From the NCBI RefSeq assembly GCF_031460495.1, contig NZ_JAVKTS010000002.1, positions 489,332 through 553,331 of the forward strand: DNA of 64,000 bases. Reading direction: 5' to 3'. This DNA is from Tissierella sp. GTDB taxonomy: Bacteria > Bacillota > Clostridia > Tissierellales > Tissierellaceae. Shown in pieces: positions 1 through 8,585 of this stretch. The translations under genes and the position numbers were made by a program. Position 1 is the stretch's first letter. Each line of letters opens with the position of its first letter. The notes beneath the pieces were generated by a model. It was not told the DNA's origin. It saw nothing but the letters and a program-made list of their open reading frames with translations, and did no database searches.

Positions 1-1140
1 TGAATCAATATTTTCATATTCTTCTGATGTTATTATCTCCTTCAACAATACACTACTTTTCGTTTTATTAGGGACTTCAATTCCAACAGCTGCCTTACCA
101 GGTATTGGTGCTTCAATCCTTATATCAGTAGAAGCTAAGCTTAAAGATATATTGTCAGATAAGGAAACGATTTTACTTAGTTTTATTCCTGGAGAAGGTT
201 GTAACTCATAGCAAGTAATGGTAGGACCTTTATTTATTTGAACAATGGTTGCATCTATACCAAAGTTTCTCATAGTCTCTTCAATAATTTTTGCATTATT
301 CAATATGTCTTTTTTATCATCAGAATCAGTATTATGAGCAGGTGATTTAAGTAAAGAAAGAGATGGTTTAATATATGTACTTGCAGTAGACTTATTTTGA
401 TTTAATTTTATCTCACTATCAATACTTTCTATTTCTTGCTTCACATTAGTTTCTTTCAAAGAATCTTTTTGCACATTTTTAGTATAGTCCAAAATTCTAA
501 TATCTTCTTTATTAGGCTCTATATGCTTATCATTAGTAATTTTGGGCTTAGATTTATTATCAGATTTTACTATTTTGTTAGGTTTAATAAACTTTGCTGA
601 CCTGTTAGATAATAAAATGATAATGTCTTTAACTCTAATTTCAGTTATTAATAAAAGATTAATTGCAATTATAACTCCTAAAACTAAATAAGAACCAATT
701 ATACCAAATAAATTATAGAAAAAGAAACCAAAAAATCCGCCTATTATTCCACCACCTTTTACTTCTTTACTAAGTTCAATAGAACTCTTCATTCGATCTA
801 TAAAACTAGAATCAAAAGGATTTGTTGAATCTAAAATAACCAAAATACAGAAAAATACAATTACCATGGATAAAATAGTTTTTGCCTCTTTAGAATTAAA
901 CTTATCTTTAATAAATATTATTCCCCCACCAATAATAGCAATAGGAAATATATAACCTCCTATGCCCATTAAAAAAAATGAAATTCCTCTAATCATAGAA
1001 CCAATTAATCCCATCTTTGAACTAAATAAACTAAGAGAAGACAATAAACCAACTGAGATTATAATAATACCTATTATATCCTTATTTATGTTCTGTTTTT
1101 CTTGAGCTTTATTAGAACCTTTACTTTTACCTTTAGCCAA
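1..1140 (-). CDS. ftsK: DNA translocase FtsK/SpoIIIE, N-terminal part (runs off window)
   Basis: Septal DNA pump that clears chromosomal DNA from the closing division septum. Only the first 380 codons are present. About four hydrophobic segments (near residues 21-41, 49-70, 85-101 and 126-162) form the membrane anchor. A polar, Lys/Asn/Ser-rich linker follows to about residue 260, and then the start of the motor (alpha/beta) domain with PTITCYELQPSPGIKLSKI. The Walker A ATPase site lies outside the window. The start is a TTG at 1140 with GAGGTG six bases upstream; no better start is in frame. tepA lies just upstream, as in Bacillus. The reading frame stays open to base 1, so this is a window truncation and not a broken gene. 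Confidence 0.93.
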   Translation of the reverse strand, partial: MAKGKSKGSNKAQEKQNINKDIIGIIIISVGLLSSLSLFSSKMGLIGSMIRGISFFLMGIGGYIFPIAIIGGGIIFIKDKFNSKEAKTILSMVIVFFCILVILDSTNPFDSSFIDRMKSSIELSKEVKGGGIIGGFFGFFFYNLFGIIGSYLVLGVIIAINLLLITEIRVKDIIILLSNRSAKFIKPNKIVKSDNKSKPKITNDKHIEPNKEDIRILDYTKNVQKDSLKETNVKQEIESIDSEIKLNQNKSTASTYIKPSLSLLKSPAHNTDSDDKKDILNNAKIIEETMRNFGIDATIVQINKGPTITCYELQPSPGIKLSKIVSLSDNISLSLASTDIRIEAPIPGKAAVGIEVPNKTKSSVLLKEIITSEEYENIDS

Positions 1141-1279
1141 TTAATTCACCTCAAATTCTTTAAACAATAAAATAGTATTATTGTTAATTACTTTATAAGT
1201 ACTACTATATTAAAAATTATATAAGTAAAGTGAGTACCCCCTTTAAGTACATGCACTTATTATAGCATATTTTGGTATG

Positions 1280-2008
1280 CTATTCTATTTCTTTTTTACT
1301 ATCTATCATTTCCTTTAGTTTATTTAAAGCATCTGAAAAACCACCAACATAATCTATCAAATTATAATCTACCGCTTCCTCTCCAACTAATATAGTACCA
1401 ACATCATTTGCTATTTCATCTGTTGAATACATTAATTTTGATAAAGTTTCCATTTCAATTTTAGAAGTTCTTATTATAAAGTTATTAATTCTTTGTTGCA
1501 TTTTCTGAAAATATCTAAAGGTCTGTGGTACTCCTATTACTAGCCCCGTAGTTCTAATTGGATGTAATGTCATAGTTGCCGTAGGTACAATAAAGGAATA
1601 ATCTGCTGATGTAGCTAATGGCACTCCAATGCTATGACCTCCTCCTAACACTAAAGATACTTTCGGTTTATCTACAGAGTTAATTAATTCTGAAAGGGCT
1701 AAGCCTGCTTCTACATCGCCCCCAACAGTATTCAATATAATAAATAAACCTTGAATCTTTGGATCCTGTTGAGCTGCTATAAGCAAAGGAATAATATGTT
1801 CATATTTAGTTGCCTTTCTATCACTAGCTGCTATTGTATGTCCTTCGATTTCTCCTATAATTGATATAAATTGAATGTTATTTTTTGTTTCTGGAACATT
1901 TGCAATACCAATTTCTTTAATGTTATCTAAATTGTCCTTTTGATCATTGGAGTTGTTTCCATTATCTTTGTCTTTTTCATTGTCTTTACTACTAGATTTA
2001 AATTCCAT
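1280..2008 (-). CDS. tepA: ClpP-fold serine protease TepA (YmfB-like)
   Basis: A 242-residue ClpP-type peptidase of the TepA family, named in Bacillus for translocation enhancement; its substrate is not clear from sequence. The first 45 residues are polar (Asp/Asn/Lys) and not part of the fold. The ClpP core follows: the nucleophile is Ser126 in GGGHSIG and the general base is His149 in TMTLHP. The NTVGGDVEAGLAL stretch near residue 93 is the oxyanion-side glycine motif. The ATG at 2008 follows GGAGGAAT closely. Placement directly upstream of ftsK matches the Bacillus tepA-ftsK order. No ClpX/ClpC docking element can be recognised, so ATP-independent action is likely but inferred. Confidence 0.88.
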   Translation of the reverse strand: MEFKSSSKDNEKDKDNGNNSNDQKDNLDNIKEIGIANVPETKNNIQFISIIGEIEGHTIAASDRKATKYEHIIPLLIAAQQDPKIQGLFIILNTVGGDVEAGLALSELINSVDKPKVSLVLGGGHSIGVPLATSADYSFIVPTATMTLHPIRTTGLVIGVPQTFRYFQKMQQRINNFIIRTSKIEMETLSKLMYSTDEIANDVGTILVGEEAVDYNLIDYVGGFSDALNKLKEMIDSKKEIE

Positions 2009-2072
2009 ATATTCCTCCTAAAATAATTAATAATAATATCATTTACTTATAAACCTAATAATATTCCACAAT

Positions 2073-2103
2073 AAAAACAGCATACATCATAAGATATATG
2101 CTG
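2073..2103 (-). terminator. Rho-independent terminator after ylmC
   Basis: On the minus strand CAGCATA (2103-2097) pairs with TATGCTG (2084-2078), followed by five T residues (2077-2073). It sits between ylmC and tepA, so it probably ends the pnp-to-ylmC transcripts and leaves tepA-ftsK as a separate unit. Confidence 0.72.
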
Positions 2104-2125
2104 AAAATTCTATACTATATAAGTA

Positions 2126-2368
2126 CTATGAATCTAATTCAATTATTATCATATCATAACCAATCTTTCTAATGGCGTTCCAAGGGATTTCAGTACCATT
2201 GTTTTCTAAACCAAAAATTCTTAGGCTAAATTTTCTTTCAGGAACTAATAAAGATATGATTTTGCCCGTATTTTCATCAATCAAAAAGTCACTATCAGCT
2301 ATTAGTCCAAGCCGTCCACCATTATTTAGATTTACTATTTCTTTATCCCCTAACTCTGTTAATCTCAT
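2126..2368 (-). CDS. ylmC: YlmC/YmxH family PRC-barrel protein
   Basis: Small 80-residue protein of the YlmC/YmxH family, a single PRC-barrel-like domain. It opens with MRLTELGDKEIVNLNNG and carries the family phrase PWNAIRKIGYDMIIIEL at the end. The molecular function is not established; family members occur in endospore formers, often next to pepR, dut or dapG. The ATG at 2368 has GGAGGAG seven to eight bases upstream, which rules out the longer upstream Met-initiated reading. It is the last gene before a terminator and follows dut after about 90 bp of AT-rich DNA. Confidence 0.8.
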   Translation of the reverse strand: MRLTELGDKEIVNLNNGGRLGLIADSDFLIDENTGKIISLLVPERKFSLRIFGLENNGTEIPWNAIRKIGYDMIIIELDS

Positions 2369-2430
2369 AATATCTCCTCCTATCAAATTAATTATATCTA
2401 ATATTATGAGATATAATCCAAGAATATGCA

Positions 2431-2462
2431 TTATCAATTATGATAACATTATTTATGATAAC
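2431..2462. repeat. 10-bp direct repeat upstream of ylmC (operator-like)
   Basis: TTATGATAAC occurs at 2438-2447 and again, exactly, at 2453-2462, a 15-bp period. TTATCA at 2431-2436 also makes an inverted partner with the first copy. The second copy touches the dut stop codon, and the cluster lies about 65-95 bp before the ylmC start. This could be a protein-binding site, but AT-rich DNA gives such repeats by chance. Confidence 0.35.
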
Positions 2463-2893
2463 TAATATCCAGAATGACCAAATCCGCCTTTTCCTCTTTC
2501 TGTATTATCTAAATCATCAACTTCTATAAGTTCTACTTTTTCATATTTTATAAATACCATTTGGGCGATTCTATCAGCTCTATTTATAATATATGGTTCA
2601 TTGCTGAGATTGACAAGAATTACTCCTATTTCCCCTCTATAATCGCTATCAATTGTTCCTATACCATTTGCTAATGTTATTCCATGCTTTAATGCAAGTC
2701 CAGATCTTCCTCTTATTTGAACCTCATATCCTTCCGGTATTGAAATATAAAGACCAGTTGGAACCAATACCCTTTCTAAAGATTTTAACTCAATAGGAGC
2801 CTGTATATCTGCTTTTAAATCTAATCCTGCAGAACCATTTGTCTTATACTCTGGTAATTCCATTTGGCTCTTGTTGATAATATTTATTTTCAT
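2462..2893 (-). CDS. dut: dUTP diphosphatase (trimeric dUTPase)
   Basis: Hydrolyses dUTP to dUMP and pyrophosphate, which keeps uracil out of DNA and feeds dTMP synthesis. All five trimeric dUTPase motifs are visible: GSAGLDL near residue 21, GRSGL near 62, GTIDSDYRGEI near 79, RADRIAQMVF near 106 and the C-terminal arm RGKGGFGHSGY. Length (143 aa) is normal. Two adjacent ATG codons are possible; the second (2893) is preferred because GGAGGG then has normal spacing, while the first (2896) is only about three bases away. It lies eight bases or so downstream of the M16 peptidase gene and is probably co-transcribed with it. Confidence 0.95.
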   Translation of the reverse strand: MKINIINKSQMELPEYKTNGSAGLDLKADIQAPIELKSLERVLVPTGLYISIPEGYEVQIRGRSGLALKHGITLANGIGTIDSDYRGEIGVILVNLSNEPYIINRADRIAQMVFIKYEKVELIEVDDLDNTERGKGGFGHSGY

Positions 2894-2904
2894 CATTACC
2901 CTCC

Positions 2905-4185
2905 TTAAAATAGTATATTTTTAATTTTTTCTTCAGTAGAATCTTTCTCAGGAAGTTCACCAACATAAGCAATATTTACTTTTTCTTTATTAAAAACAAT
3001 ATTAACTAGATTATATATATCTTCGATATTCACCTTTTCAATTTTTTCTAATACTTCAGCAGGTGATTCTACAATATTATATATTGATAATGATTTACCA
3101 ATTTCATACATTCTACTAAATGTTCCTTCCATTCCTAGTACATAGCTACCTTTTAGCTGCTCTTTGGATTTAGCTAATTCTTCTTTTGTAATTAGATTTT
3201 TCTTAATATCATTAATTTCCATAGCAATATAATCTAATGTCTTAAGTATCTGAGTAGAATCTAACCCTACATACATATTAAAAACACCTATGTCTTTAAA
3301 AGGAGAAGGAAAGGACTCGATTATATAAGCGATAGCTAATTCTTCACGGATTTTTTGAAACAGTCTAGAACTCATACTACCACCGACAACATTGTTTAAT
3401 ACTAATAAAGCTTCCATTTGATTAGATAAATAAGATACACCTTCCATTCCTATACATAAATTTAATTGTTCTGTATCTTTATAAATTCCTTTTAGTTTAT
3501 TAGTAAAACTGTATGAATTATTAATAATAATATTTTGATTATGCAATTTATTAGTATTATTAAGTCTTCCAAAATAATAATTTAATTCTTTTAAAATTTC
3601 CTTTGTGTTTAGTTTTCCAGCTACTGAAATAACAATGTTTTCTGGTATATAATTTGTATGAAAATATTCAACAATTTTATCTCTATTTATATCTTTAATA
3701 CTATTTTCTGTACCCAGTATTGGATGACCTAAAGAAGTGTTATTAAACATTAACTCATTTAATGTCTCACTAGCTAAATCTTCTGGTAAGTCTAAATACA
3801 TATTTATTTCCTCTAATATAACCGATTTTTCTTTTTCGATTTCCTCTTCGGCAAAAACTGAGTTGCAGAGCATATCTGATAATACATCTAGCGCTATATC
3901 GTAATGATTATATAGCACCTTAGCATAAAAACAAGTACTCTCTTTTCCTGTAAAGGCGTTTAACTGCCCCCCTATATTATCTATTGATTCGGCAATATTC
4001 TTTGCAGTTCTCTTATTTGTTCCTTTAAATAACATATGTTCAATGAAATGTGATATTCCATAATTTAGCTTGTCCTCTTTTATTGAACCTGTATCAATAA
4101 TAACTCCAATGGATACAGAATTCACATAAGGAATATCTTCCATTACAACCCTTATGCCATTATCTAATTTATCTATTAAATACAT
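2905..4185 (-). CDS. M16 family zinc metallopeptidase (PepR/MlpA-like)
   Basis: A 426-residue M16 (pitrilysin/processing peptidase) protein, the single-subunit soluble kind found next to pnp in many Firmicutes. The inverted zinc motif HFIEH is at residues 46-50, and the third ligand is Glu126 in ILEEINMY, at the usual distance. The second half is the catalytically inactive M16 repeat, with the conserved SMSSRLFQKIREELAIAY stretch near residue 270. No signal peptide is seen, so it should be cytoplasmic. In Bacillus the equivalent gene (mlpA/ymxG) sits in the same place after ylxY. Physiological substrate unknown. Confidence 0.92.
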   Translation of the reverse strand: MYLIDKLDNGIRVVMEDIPYVNSVSIGVIIDTGSIKEDKLNYGISHFIEHMLFKGTNKRTAKNIAESIDNIGGQLNAFTGKESTCFYAKVLYNHYDIALDVLSDMLCNSVFAEEEIEKEKSVILEEINMYLDLPEDLASETLNELMFNNTSLGHPILGTENSIKDINRDKIVEYFHTNYIPENIVISVAGKLNTKEILKELNYYFGRLNNTNKLHNQNIIINNSYSFTNKLKGIYKDTEQLNLCIGMEGVSYLSNQMEALLVLNNVVGGSMSSRLFQKIREELAIAYIIESFPSPFKDIGVFNMYVGLDSTQILKTLDYIAMEINDIKKNLITKEELAKSKEQLKGSYVLGMEGTFSRMYEIGKSLSIYNIVESPAEVLEKIEKVNIEDIYNLVNIVFNKEKVNIAYVGELPEKDSTEEKIKNILF

Positions 4186-4206
4186 AGTTTCCTCCAGTAC
4201 TACTTA

Positions 4207-4920
4207 TTATTTTTTCATTACATCACTTATTGTACCAATTTTATAACCATTTTCATATAGATAATTTATAATTTCTGGAAGAGCTTTTATAGTTTCTTCT
4301 GTAGGATGCATTAAAACAATAGCTGCATTATGAGCCTTTTCTGTAACTCTTCTCACAATAATGTCTTTATAACTATCCTTTCTCCAATCTATTGTATCAA
4401 TGCTCCATAATATAAGATTGTAGTCTAATTCACTACATGCTTTTATTGTATTTTCACTAAAGGCTCCTGAAGGAGGAGCAAAATATTTAGAATCTATATT
4501 TAAAATTGATTTAATTACATCATGTGTTTTTAGTATCTCTTCTCTGTTTTTTTCATAAGTTAATTTGTCATAATCTGCATGATTATACCCATGATTTCCA
4601 ATCTCATGTTTTTCATTATAAATCATTTTTAATAGTTCTTCATTTTTTTCAGCCCATTTTCCAGTTACAAAATATGTAATCTTAATATCATTATCTTTAA
4701 AAATCTCTAACATTGGTGGAATATAATCATTTCCCCAGTCTACATTACATGCAAATGCAATTGTCTTTTCATCTATATTACCCTTATAGTATACATCTGG
4801 ATTAAAAATTTCTTCTGTTTTGTTGTTGTAAATATATGTTGCTAGTATCAGCAATAATGATATAAATAAAATAATTGAAATAGTGAACAAAGTCTTTTTG
4901 TTTATAATTATTAGTCTCAT
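4207..4920 (-). CDS. ylxY: Polysaccharide deacetylase family protein (YlxY/PdaB-like)
   Basis: A 237-residue NodB-fold (carbohydrate esterase 4) protein with one N-terminal membrane anchor (about residues 10-30), so the domain is outside the cell or in the sporulating intermembrane space. Zinc ligands are visible as HGYNH (His110, His114), and the later motifs APPSGAF (148-154) and LMHP (203-206) are present. The first motif, normally TFDDG, reads ACNVDWGN: the position of the catalytic aspartate is Asn59. Related Firmicute proteins also carry NVDWG there, so this may be a family trait. Activity is therefore doubtful. Gene order pnp-ylxY-M16-ylmC is the same as in Bacillus. Confidence 0.87.
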   Translation of the reverse strand: MRLIIINKKTLFTISIILFISLLLILATYIYNNKTEEIFNPDVYYKGNIDEKTIAFACNVDWGNDYIPPMLEIFKDNDIKITYFVTGKWAEKNEELLKMIYNEKHEIGNHGYNHADYDKLTYEKNREEILKTHDVIKSILNIDSKYFAPPSGAFSENTIKACSELDYNLILWSIDTIDWRKDSYKDIIVRRVTEKAHNAAIVLMHPTEETIKALPEIINYLYENGYKIGTISDVMKK

Positions 4921-4993
4921 TTAATTACCCCCAAGATATTATATATAATGTATATTCAAGGGAATAATAAAATATACTAAATTATACTAAAAT

Positions 4994-5020
4994 AAAAACA
5001 TGAACCTTTTTGGTTCATGC
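4994..5020 (-). terminator. Rho-independent terminator after pnp
   Basis: CATGAACC (4999-5006) and GGTTCATG (5012-5019) form a perfect 8-bp stem with a five-base loop. On the minus strand it is followed by TTTTTATTTT. It lies ten bases beyond the pnp stop and should end most pnp transcripts. Confidence 0.88.
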
Positions 5021-5029
5021 ATTAATTAT

Positions 5030-7126
5030 TTACTCTATAGTTTTAGGTTCTTCTGGCAATAGTACTTTCCTTGACAGGTTTACCCTGCCTTGATTATCTA
5101 TTTCCATAACTTTTACTAATATTTCATCTCCTATAGCTAAAACATCTTCAACTTTATTGACTCTTTCTCTAGCAATATTGGATATATGAACTAGCCCTTC
5201 TTTACCATTCAGTACATCAACAAAAGCACCAAAATTAGTTATTCTAGTAACTTTTCCAAGATATATTTCCCCAACTTCTATCTCCTTAACTATGTTATTA
5301 ATTAATTCCATAGCTCTTTCTCCACCTTCTGAAGAAACAGAACCGATAAAAATCTTTCCATCATCATTTATGTCAATCTTAACTCCAGTTTCATCTATTA
5401 TCTTATTGATGATTTTTCCGCCTGGCCCAATGATGTCTCTTATTTTATCAGGATTAATTTGCATAGTATATATTTTTGGAGCATAAGCTGACAGATCTTC
5501 TCTTGGACTTGAAATAGTTTCATTCATTTTGCCAAGTATATGAAGTCGTCCAATCCTTGCTTTTTCTAAAGCTTCTTCTAGAATAGGTTTGTCTATTCCA
5601 GATATTTTAATATCCATTTGGATAGCAGTAATCCCGTCCTTGGTGCCTGCTACTTTAAAGTCCATATCTCCTAAATGATCTTCCATACCTTGTATGTCTG
5701 ATAATATTGATACTCTATTATTCTCTTTTATCAATCCCATTGCGATACCAGCTACTGGTGCTTTAATTGGTACACCTGCATCAAGCAAAGCTAAAGTACT
5801 ACCACATACACTAGCTTGTGAAGAAGATCCGTTTGAACTAAGAACTTCTGAAACTAGTCTTATAGTATATGGGAAGTCCTCTTCTGAAGGTATAACTGGT
5901 TCCAATGCTCTTTCTGCCAAAGCACCATGACCTATTTCTCTTCTACCTGGCCCTCTAACAGGTCTAGTATCTCCAACTGAATATGGTGGAAAATTATAAT
6001 GATGCATATATCTCTTGGATTCTTCTTCTCCAAGTCCATCAATTATCTGGGCATCACTTATTGCACCTAAGGTAGCAATAGTTAAAACTTGAGTCTGTCC
6101 TCTTGTAAACAATCCAGAACCATGAGTTCTTGGCAATAAACCTACTTCAGAAGAAATTGGACGAATTTCATCTAATTTTCTACTATCAGGTCTCATTCCC
6201 TCTTCTAGAATAAGTCTTCTTACTTCATCCCTCAACATATTCTCAATAATTTCTGCTATATCTTTTTCAAACTCAGGATAGTCTATTAAAAATACTTCCT
6301 TTAATTCTTTACTAACATTGTCTATGTTTTCTAATCTTTCTTGCTTATCAAAAGTACTTATTGCACTAACCATTTTTTCTCTTCCATAAGCGATTAACTT
6401 TTCTTGAATTTCTTCACTAGGTTTAGATATAGTATATTCTTTCTTTTTCTTTCCTACTTCTTGCTTGATACTTTCAATAAAGTCACATATCTTTGCAATT
6501 TCAGAATGTCCTGCTAGAATACCATTAAGCATAGTTTCTTCACTTACTTCATTAGCTCCTGCTTCAACCATCATAATAGCATCTTTTGTACCTGATACAA
6601 CTAAATGAATATCAGACTTTTCTCTTTCTACACTTGTTGGATTTATTATGAATTTTCCATCAATTAAACCTACAAGTACTGATCCAGTTGGTCCATTAAA
6701 AGGAATATCTGAAACAGATAAGGCAATTGAAGATCCAATCATAGCTACAATTTCTGGTGAATGATCTTGATCTACTGATAATACTGTAGTTATAACTTGT
6801 ACATCGTTCCTATATCCTTCTGGAAATAAAGGTCTAATGGGTCTGTCTATTAACCTTGATGAAAGAATCGCTTTTTCACTTGGTCTACCTTCTCTTTTAA
6901 TAAAACCACCTGGTATCTTACCAACTGAGTATAGCTTTTCTTCATAGTCAACACTAAGTGGAAAAAAGTCTATACCATCTCTAGGCTGTTTAGAAGCAGT
7001 GGCATTTGCTAGGACGACTGTATCCCCGTATTGCACCAAACAAGCTCCCCCAGCCTGTTCAGCAACCTTACCTATAGAAACATGTAGGTCTCTTCCTGCT
7101 AATTTAAATTGAAATTTCTTTTCCAT
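5030..7126 (-). CDS. pnp: Polyribonucleotide nucleotidyltransferase (PNPase)
   Basis: Phosphorolytic 3'-5' exoribonuclease of the RNA degradation machinery; a trimer in the cytoplasm. The 698 residues hold the complete architecture: first RNase PH core (about 12-230), helical linker, second catalytic RNase PH core (about 320-545, with [13 protein letters not shown] and the [16 protein letters not shown] active-site region), a KH domain with [12 protein letters not shown] (from about 560) and a C-terminal S1 domain (from about 622, [14 protein letters not shown]). ATG at 7126 follows AAGGAGG with suitable spacing. It lies downstream of rpsO, as in most bacteria, but has its own candidate promoter and a long AT-rich leader. 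Confidence 0.98.
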   Translation of the reverse strand: MEKKFQFKLAGRDLHVSIGKVAEQAGGACLVQYGDTVVLANATASKQPRDGIDFFPLSVDYEEKLYSVGKIPGGFIKREGRPSEKAILSSRLIDRPIRPLFPEGYRNDVQVITTVLSVDQDHSPEIVAMIGSSIALSVSDIPFNGPTGSVLVGLIDGKFIINPTSVEREKSDIHLVVSGTKDAIMMVEAGANEVSEETMLNGILAGHSEIAKICDFIESIKQEVGKKKKEYTISKPSEEIQEKLIAYGREKMVSAISTFDKQERLENIDNVSKELKEVFLIDYPEFEKDIAEIIENMLRDEVRRLILEEGMRPDSRKLDEIRPISSEVGLLPRTHGSGLFTRGQTQVLTIATLGAISDAQIIDGLGEEESKRYMHHYNFPPYSVGDTRPVRGPGRREIGHGALAERALEPVIPSEEDFPYTIRLVSEVLSSNGSSSQASVCGSTLALLDAGVPIKAPVAGIAMGLIKENNRVSILSDIQGMEDHLGDMDFKVAGTKDGITAIQMDIKISGIDKPILEEALEKARIGRLHILGKMNETISSPREDLSAYAPKIYTMQINPDKIRDIIGPGGKIINKIIDETGVKIDINDDGKIFIGSVSSEGGERAMELINNIVKEIEVGEIYLGKVTRITNFGAFVDVLNGKEGLVHISNIARERVNKVEDVLAIGDEILVKVMEIDNQGRVNLSRKVLLPEEPKTIE

Positions 7127-7184
7127 GCAATACCTCCTTATTAAATAATATTTTTATTATATCCCTATTACTTAGAAATATCTA

Positions 7185-7205
7185 TTATAAGAAAAGCTCT
7201 TATAA
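7185..7205 (-). promoter_or_regulatory. Hairpin in the pnp leader
   Basis: TTATAAGA (7185-7192) and TCTTATAA (7198-7205) form an 8-bp stem with a five-base loop, about 60 bases upstream of the pnp start. There is no T-tract of the kind a terminator needs. PNPase autoregulates through a leader stem-loop in enteric bacteria, and this element could play a similar part; that is inference. Confidence 0.4.
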
Positions 7206-7230
7206 AATATTAAAGAAATATATCCTATTC

Positions 7231-7236
7231 ATTATA
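7231..7236 (-). promoter_or_regulatory. Candidate -10 (TATAAT) of a pnp promoter, fused to the rpsO terminator
   Basis: On the minus strand TATAAT is followed by GAATAGGA and stands eight bases downstream of the rpsO hairpin. No good TTGACA-like -35 is present at 17 bp; that position falls inside the hairpin arm (GGGATA). The same hairpin-TATAATGAATAGGA layout stands upstream of rimP at 14873-14907, which makes a functional role more likely. Confidence 0.5.
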
Positions 7237-7264
7237 AATCAATAGAGCGGGAATATCCCGCTCT
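7237..7264 (-). terminator. Hairpin directly after rpsO (terminator or RNA-stability stem)
   Basis: AGAGCGGG (7244-7251) and CCCGCTCT (7257-7264) form a perfect GC-rich 8-bp stem with loop AATAT, three bases after the rpsO stop. The minus-strand tail (ATTGATTTATAAT) is only moderately T-rich, so termination may be partial. Confidence 0.65.
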
Positions 7265-7266
7265 TA

Positions 7267-7533
7267 TTAACCTCTGATGCCTAATTTTTCAATTAAAGAA
7301 CGATATCTCTCAATATCATTGTTTTGTAGATATCTTAGAAGATTTCTTCTCTGACCTACCATCTTAAGTAAACCTCTTCTTGAATGGTGATCTTTTTTAT
7401 GAGCCTTTAAATGCTCATTTAGTAAATTGATTCTGTAAGTTAAGATTGCAATTTGAACTTCAGGTGAACCAGTATCACCTTCATGCAATTTGTAATCATT
7501 AATTATTTGGTCCTTAATTTCTTTAGTTAACAT
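7267..7533 (-). CDS. rpsO: 30S ribosomal protein S15
   Basis: Primary 16S rRNA-binding protein of the small-subunit platform, 88 residues, the standard length. It begins [22 protein letters not shown] and shows the S15 signature [23 protein letters not shown], with the [11 protein letters not shown] segment near residues 20-30. The ATG at 7533 follows GGAGGTG by seven to eight bases; an in-frame upstream Met at 7566 lies in the leader and is not used. The gene has its own promoter and a roughly 90-base leader, as expected for an autoregulated S15 gene. Confidence 0.97.
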   Translation of the reverse strand: MLTKEIKDQIINDYKLHEGDTGSPEVQIAILTYRINLLNEHLKAHKKDHHSRRGLLKMVGQRRNLLRYLQNNDIERYRSLIEKLGIRG

Positions 7534-7622
7534 ATTAATACACCTCCAAATTTTTAAATACTCCAATAGCTATGTAAAACGCCGAGGATACGATAGACAT
7601 TGCTAAAGGAAATTTTTTAATA
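7534..7622 (-). promoter_or_regulatory. rpsO 5' leader, possible S15 autoregulatory RNA
   Basis: Between the mapped-by-eye promoter and the rpsO ATG lie about 90 transcribed bases, containing GTATCCTCGGCGTTTTAC in the minus sense. S15 is known to repress its own mRNA through such leaders in several bacterial groups, with different RNA folds. The leader length and its relatively GC-rich core fit that; no fold was calculated, so the identity is tentative. Confidence 0.4.
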
Positions 7623-7629
7623 TACTATA

Positions 7630-7658
7630 ATAGTATCATAATAAATATAAAATGTAAA
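7630..7658 (-). promoter_or_regulatory. Sigma-A promoter of rpsO
   Basis: TTTACA (7658-7653), a 17-bp spacer and TACTAT (7635-7630) make a good housekeeping promoter on the minus strand. The -35 hexamer begins only two bases beyond the ribF stop codon (7661-7663), and no terminator is visible between ribF and this promoter. Confidence 0.7.
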
Positions 7659-7660
7659 TA

Positions 7661-8575
7661 TTAATGTCTATTTTTAATTAATTTGATATCTTCTTCCATT
7701 TGCTCAATCAAAGCTTCTTTATTTGCAAACTTAATATCATCTCTCATAAAATCAATAAACTCTATTTCTAATGATTTGTCATATAAATCTCCATTAAAAT
7801 CTAAAATATAAGTTTCAATTTTTAATATATTTTCATTAAACGTTGGATTCAATCCAATATTAGTAGCTGAAATATACCTTTTATTATCTATTATTGTATT
7901 TGTAAAATATACTCCATTTTTAGGTATTATATAATTATCCACGGGCTTAATATTTGCAGTTGGAAAACCTAGTTTATTTCCTCTATTTTTACCATGTATA
8001 ACGGTTCCAATGATGCAATATGGTCTACCTAACAATTTTGATACATCATACATCTTACCTAAAGAAATCATTTCTCTTATGGTAGTACTACTGACAACTT
8101 CTTCATTATTAAATACAGGATCAACTATGATAAGATCAAATTTGTGTTTTTCACTTAGCTCCAATAAATAATTAGTATCTCCAGACGCTTTATGACCGAA
8201 TCTATAGTCAAATCCCACAATAACAAGCTTACCATTCATTTTATCTTTTATAATATCCTTAACAAATTCTTCTGGAGATAAATTCATTAATTCACTATTA
8301 AAATCTATAAGGTATACAATATCTACGCCTAACTCTTTAGCAATTCTATATTTTTGATAGTTATTTGTAATCATATATGGTTTGCTGTTGTCTATTATAG
8401 CTTTTGTATGTTCTTTAAATAATAATAGAGAAGATTTTATACCAAGCTCTTTGGATTTTGCCACAACAATTTTTATTAATTCTTGATGTCCTAGATGAAT
8501 TCCATCAAAGTTTCCAAGTGCTATTGCTGTTTCAAATCTTTTTTCGTTATAATTTAATAGCTCAATTATTTCCAT
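7661..8575 (-). CDS. ribF: Bifunctional riboflavin kinase / FAD synthetase
   Basis: Makes FMN from riboflavin and FAD from FMN. The N-terminal nucleotidyltransferase (FAD synthetase) domain shows ALGNFDGIHLGHQEL near residues 19-33, then VGFDYRFGHKASGD and the SSTTIREMI motif near 165. The C-terminal riboflavin kinase barrel starts near residue 183 (GRPYCIIGTVIHGKNRGNKLGFPTAN) and includes NGVYFT. At 304 aa the length is normal. It starts at an ATG ten bases after the truB stop and closes the rimP-to-ribF gene run; the same truB-ribF order is seen in Bacillus (truB-ribC). Confidence 0.96.
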   Translation of the reverse strand: MEIIELLNYNEKRFETAIALGNFDGIHLGHQELIKIVVAKSKELGIKSSLLLFKEHTKAIIDNSKPYMITNNYQKYRIAKELGVDIVYLIDFNSELMNLSPEEFVKDIIKDKMNGKLVIVGFDYRFGHKASGDTNYLLELSEKHKFDLIIVDPVFNNEEVVSSTTIREMISLGKMYDVSKLLGRPYCIIGTVIHGKNRGNKLGFPTANIKPVDNYIIPKNGVYFTNTIIDNKRYISATNIGLNPTFNENILKIETYILDFNGDLYDKSLEIEFIDFMRDDIKFANKEALIEQMEEDIKLIKNRH

Positions 8576-8585
8576 TCATACCATC

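Noticed and set aside
1262-1283. 8-bp inverted repeat (ATAGCATA / TATGCTAT) at the end of tepA as a terminator
   Set aside because: It overlaps the tepA stop codon, and no T-run follows on the minus strand. The T-rich side is on the plus strand, where no gene ends.
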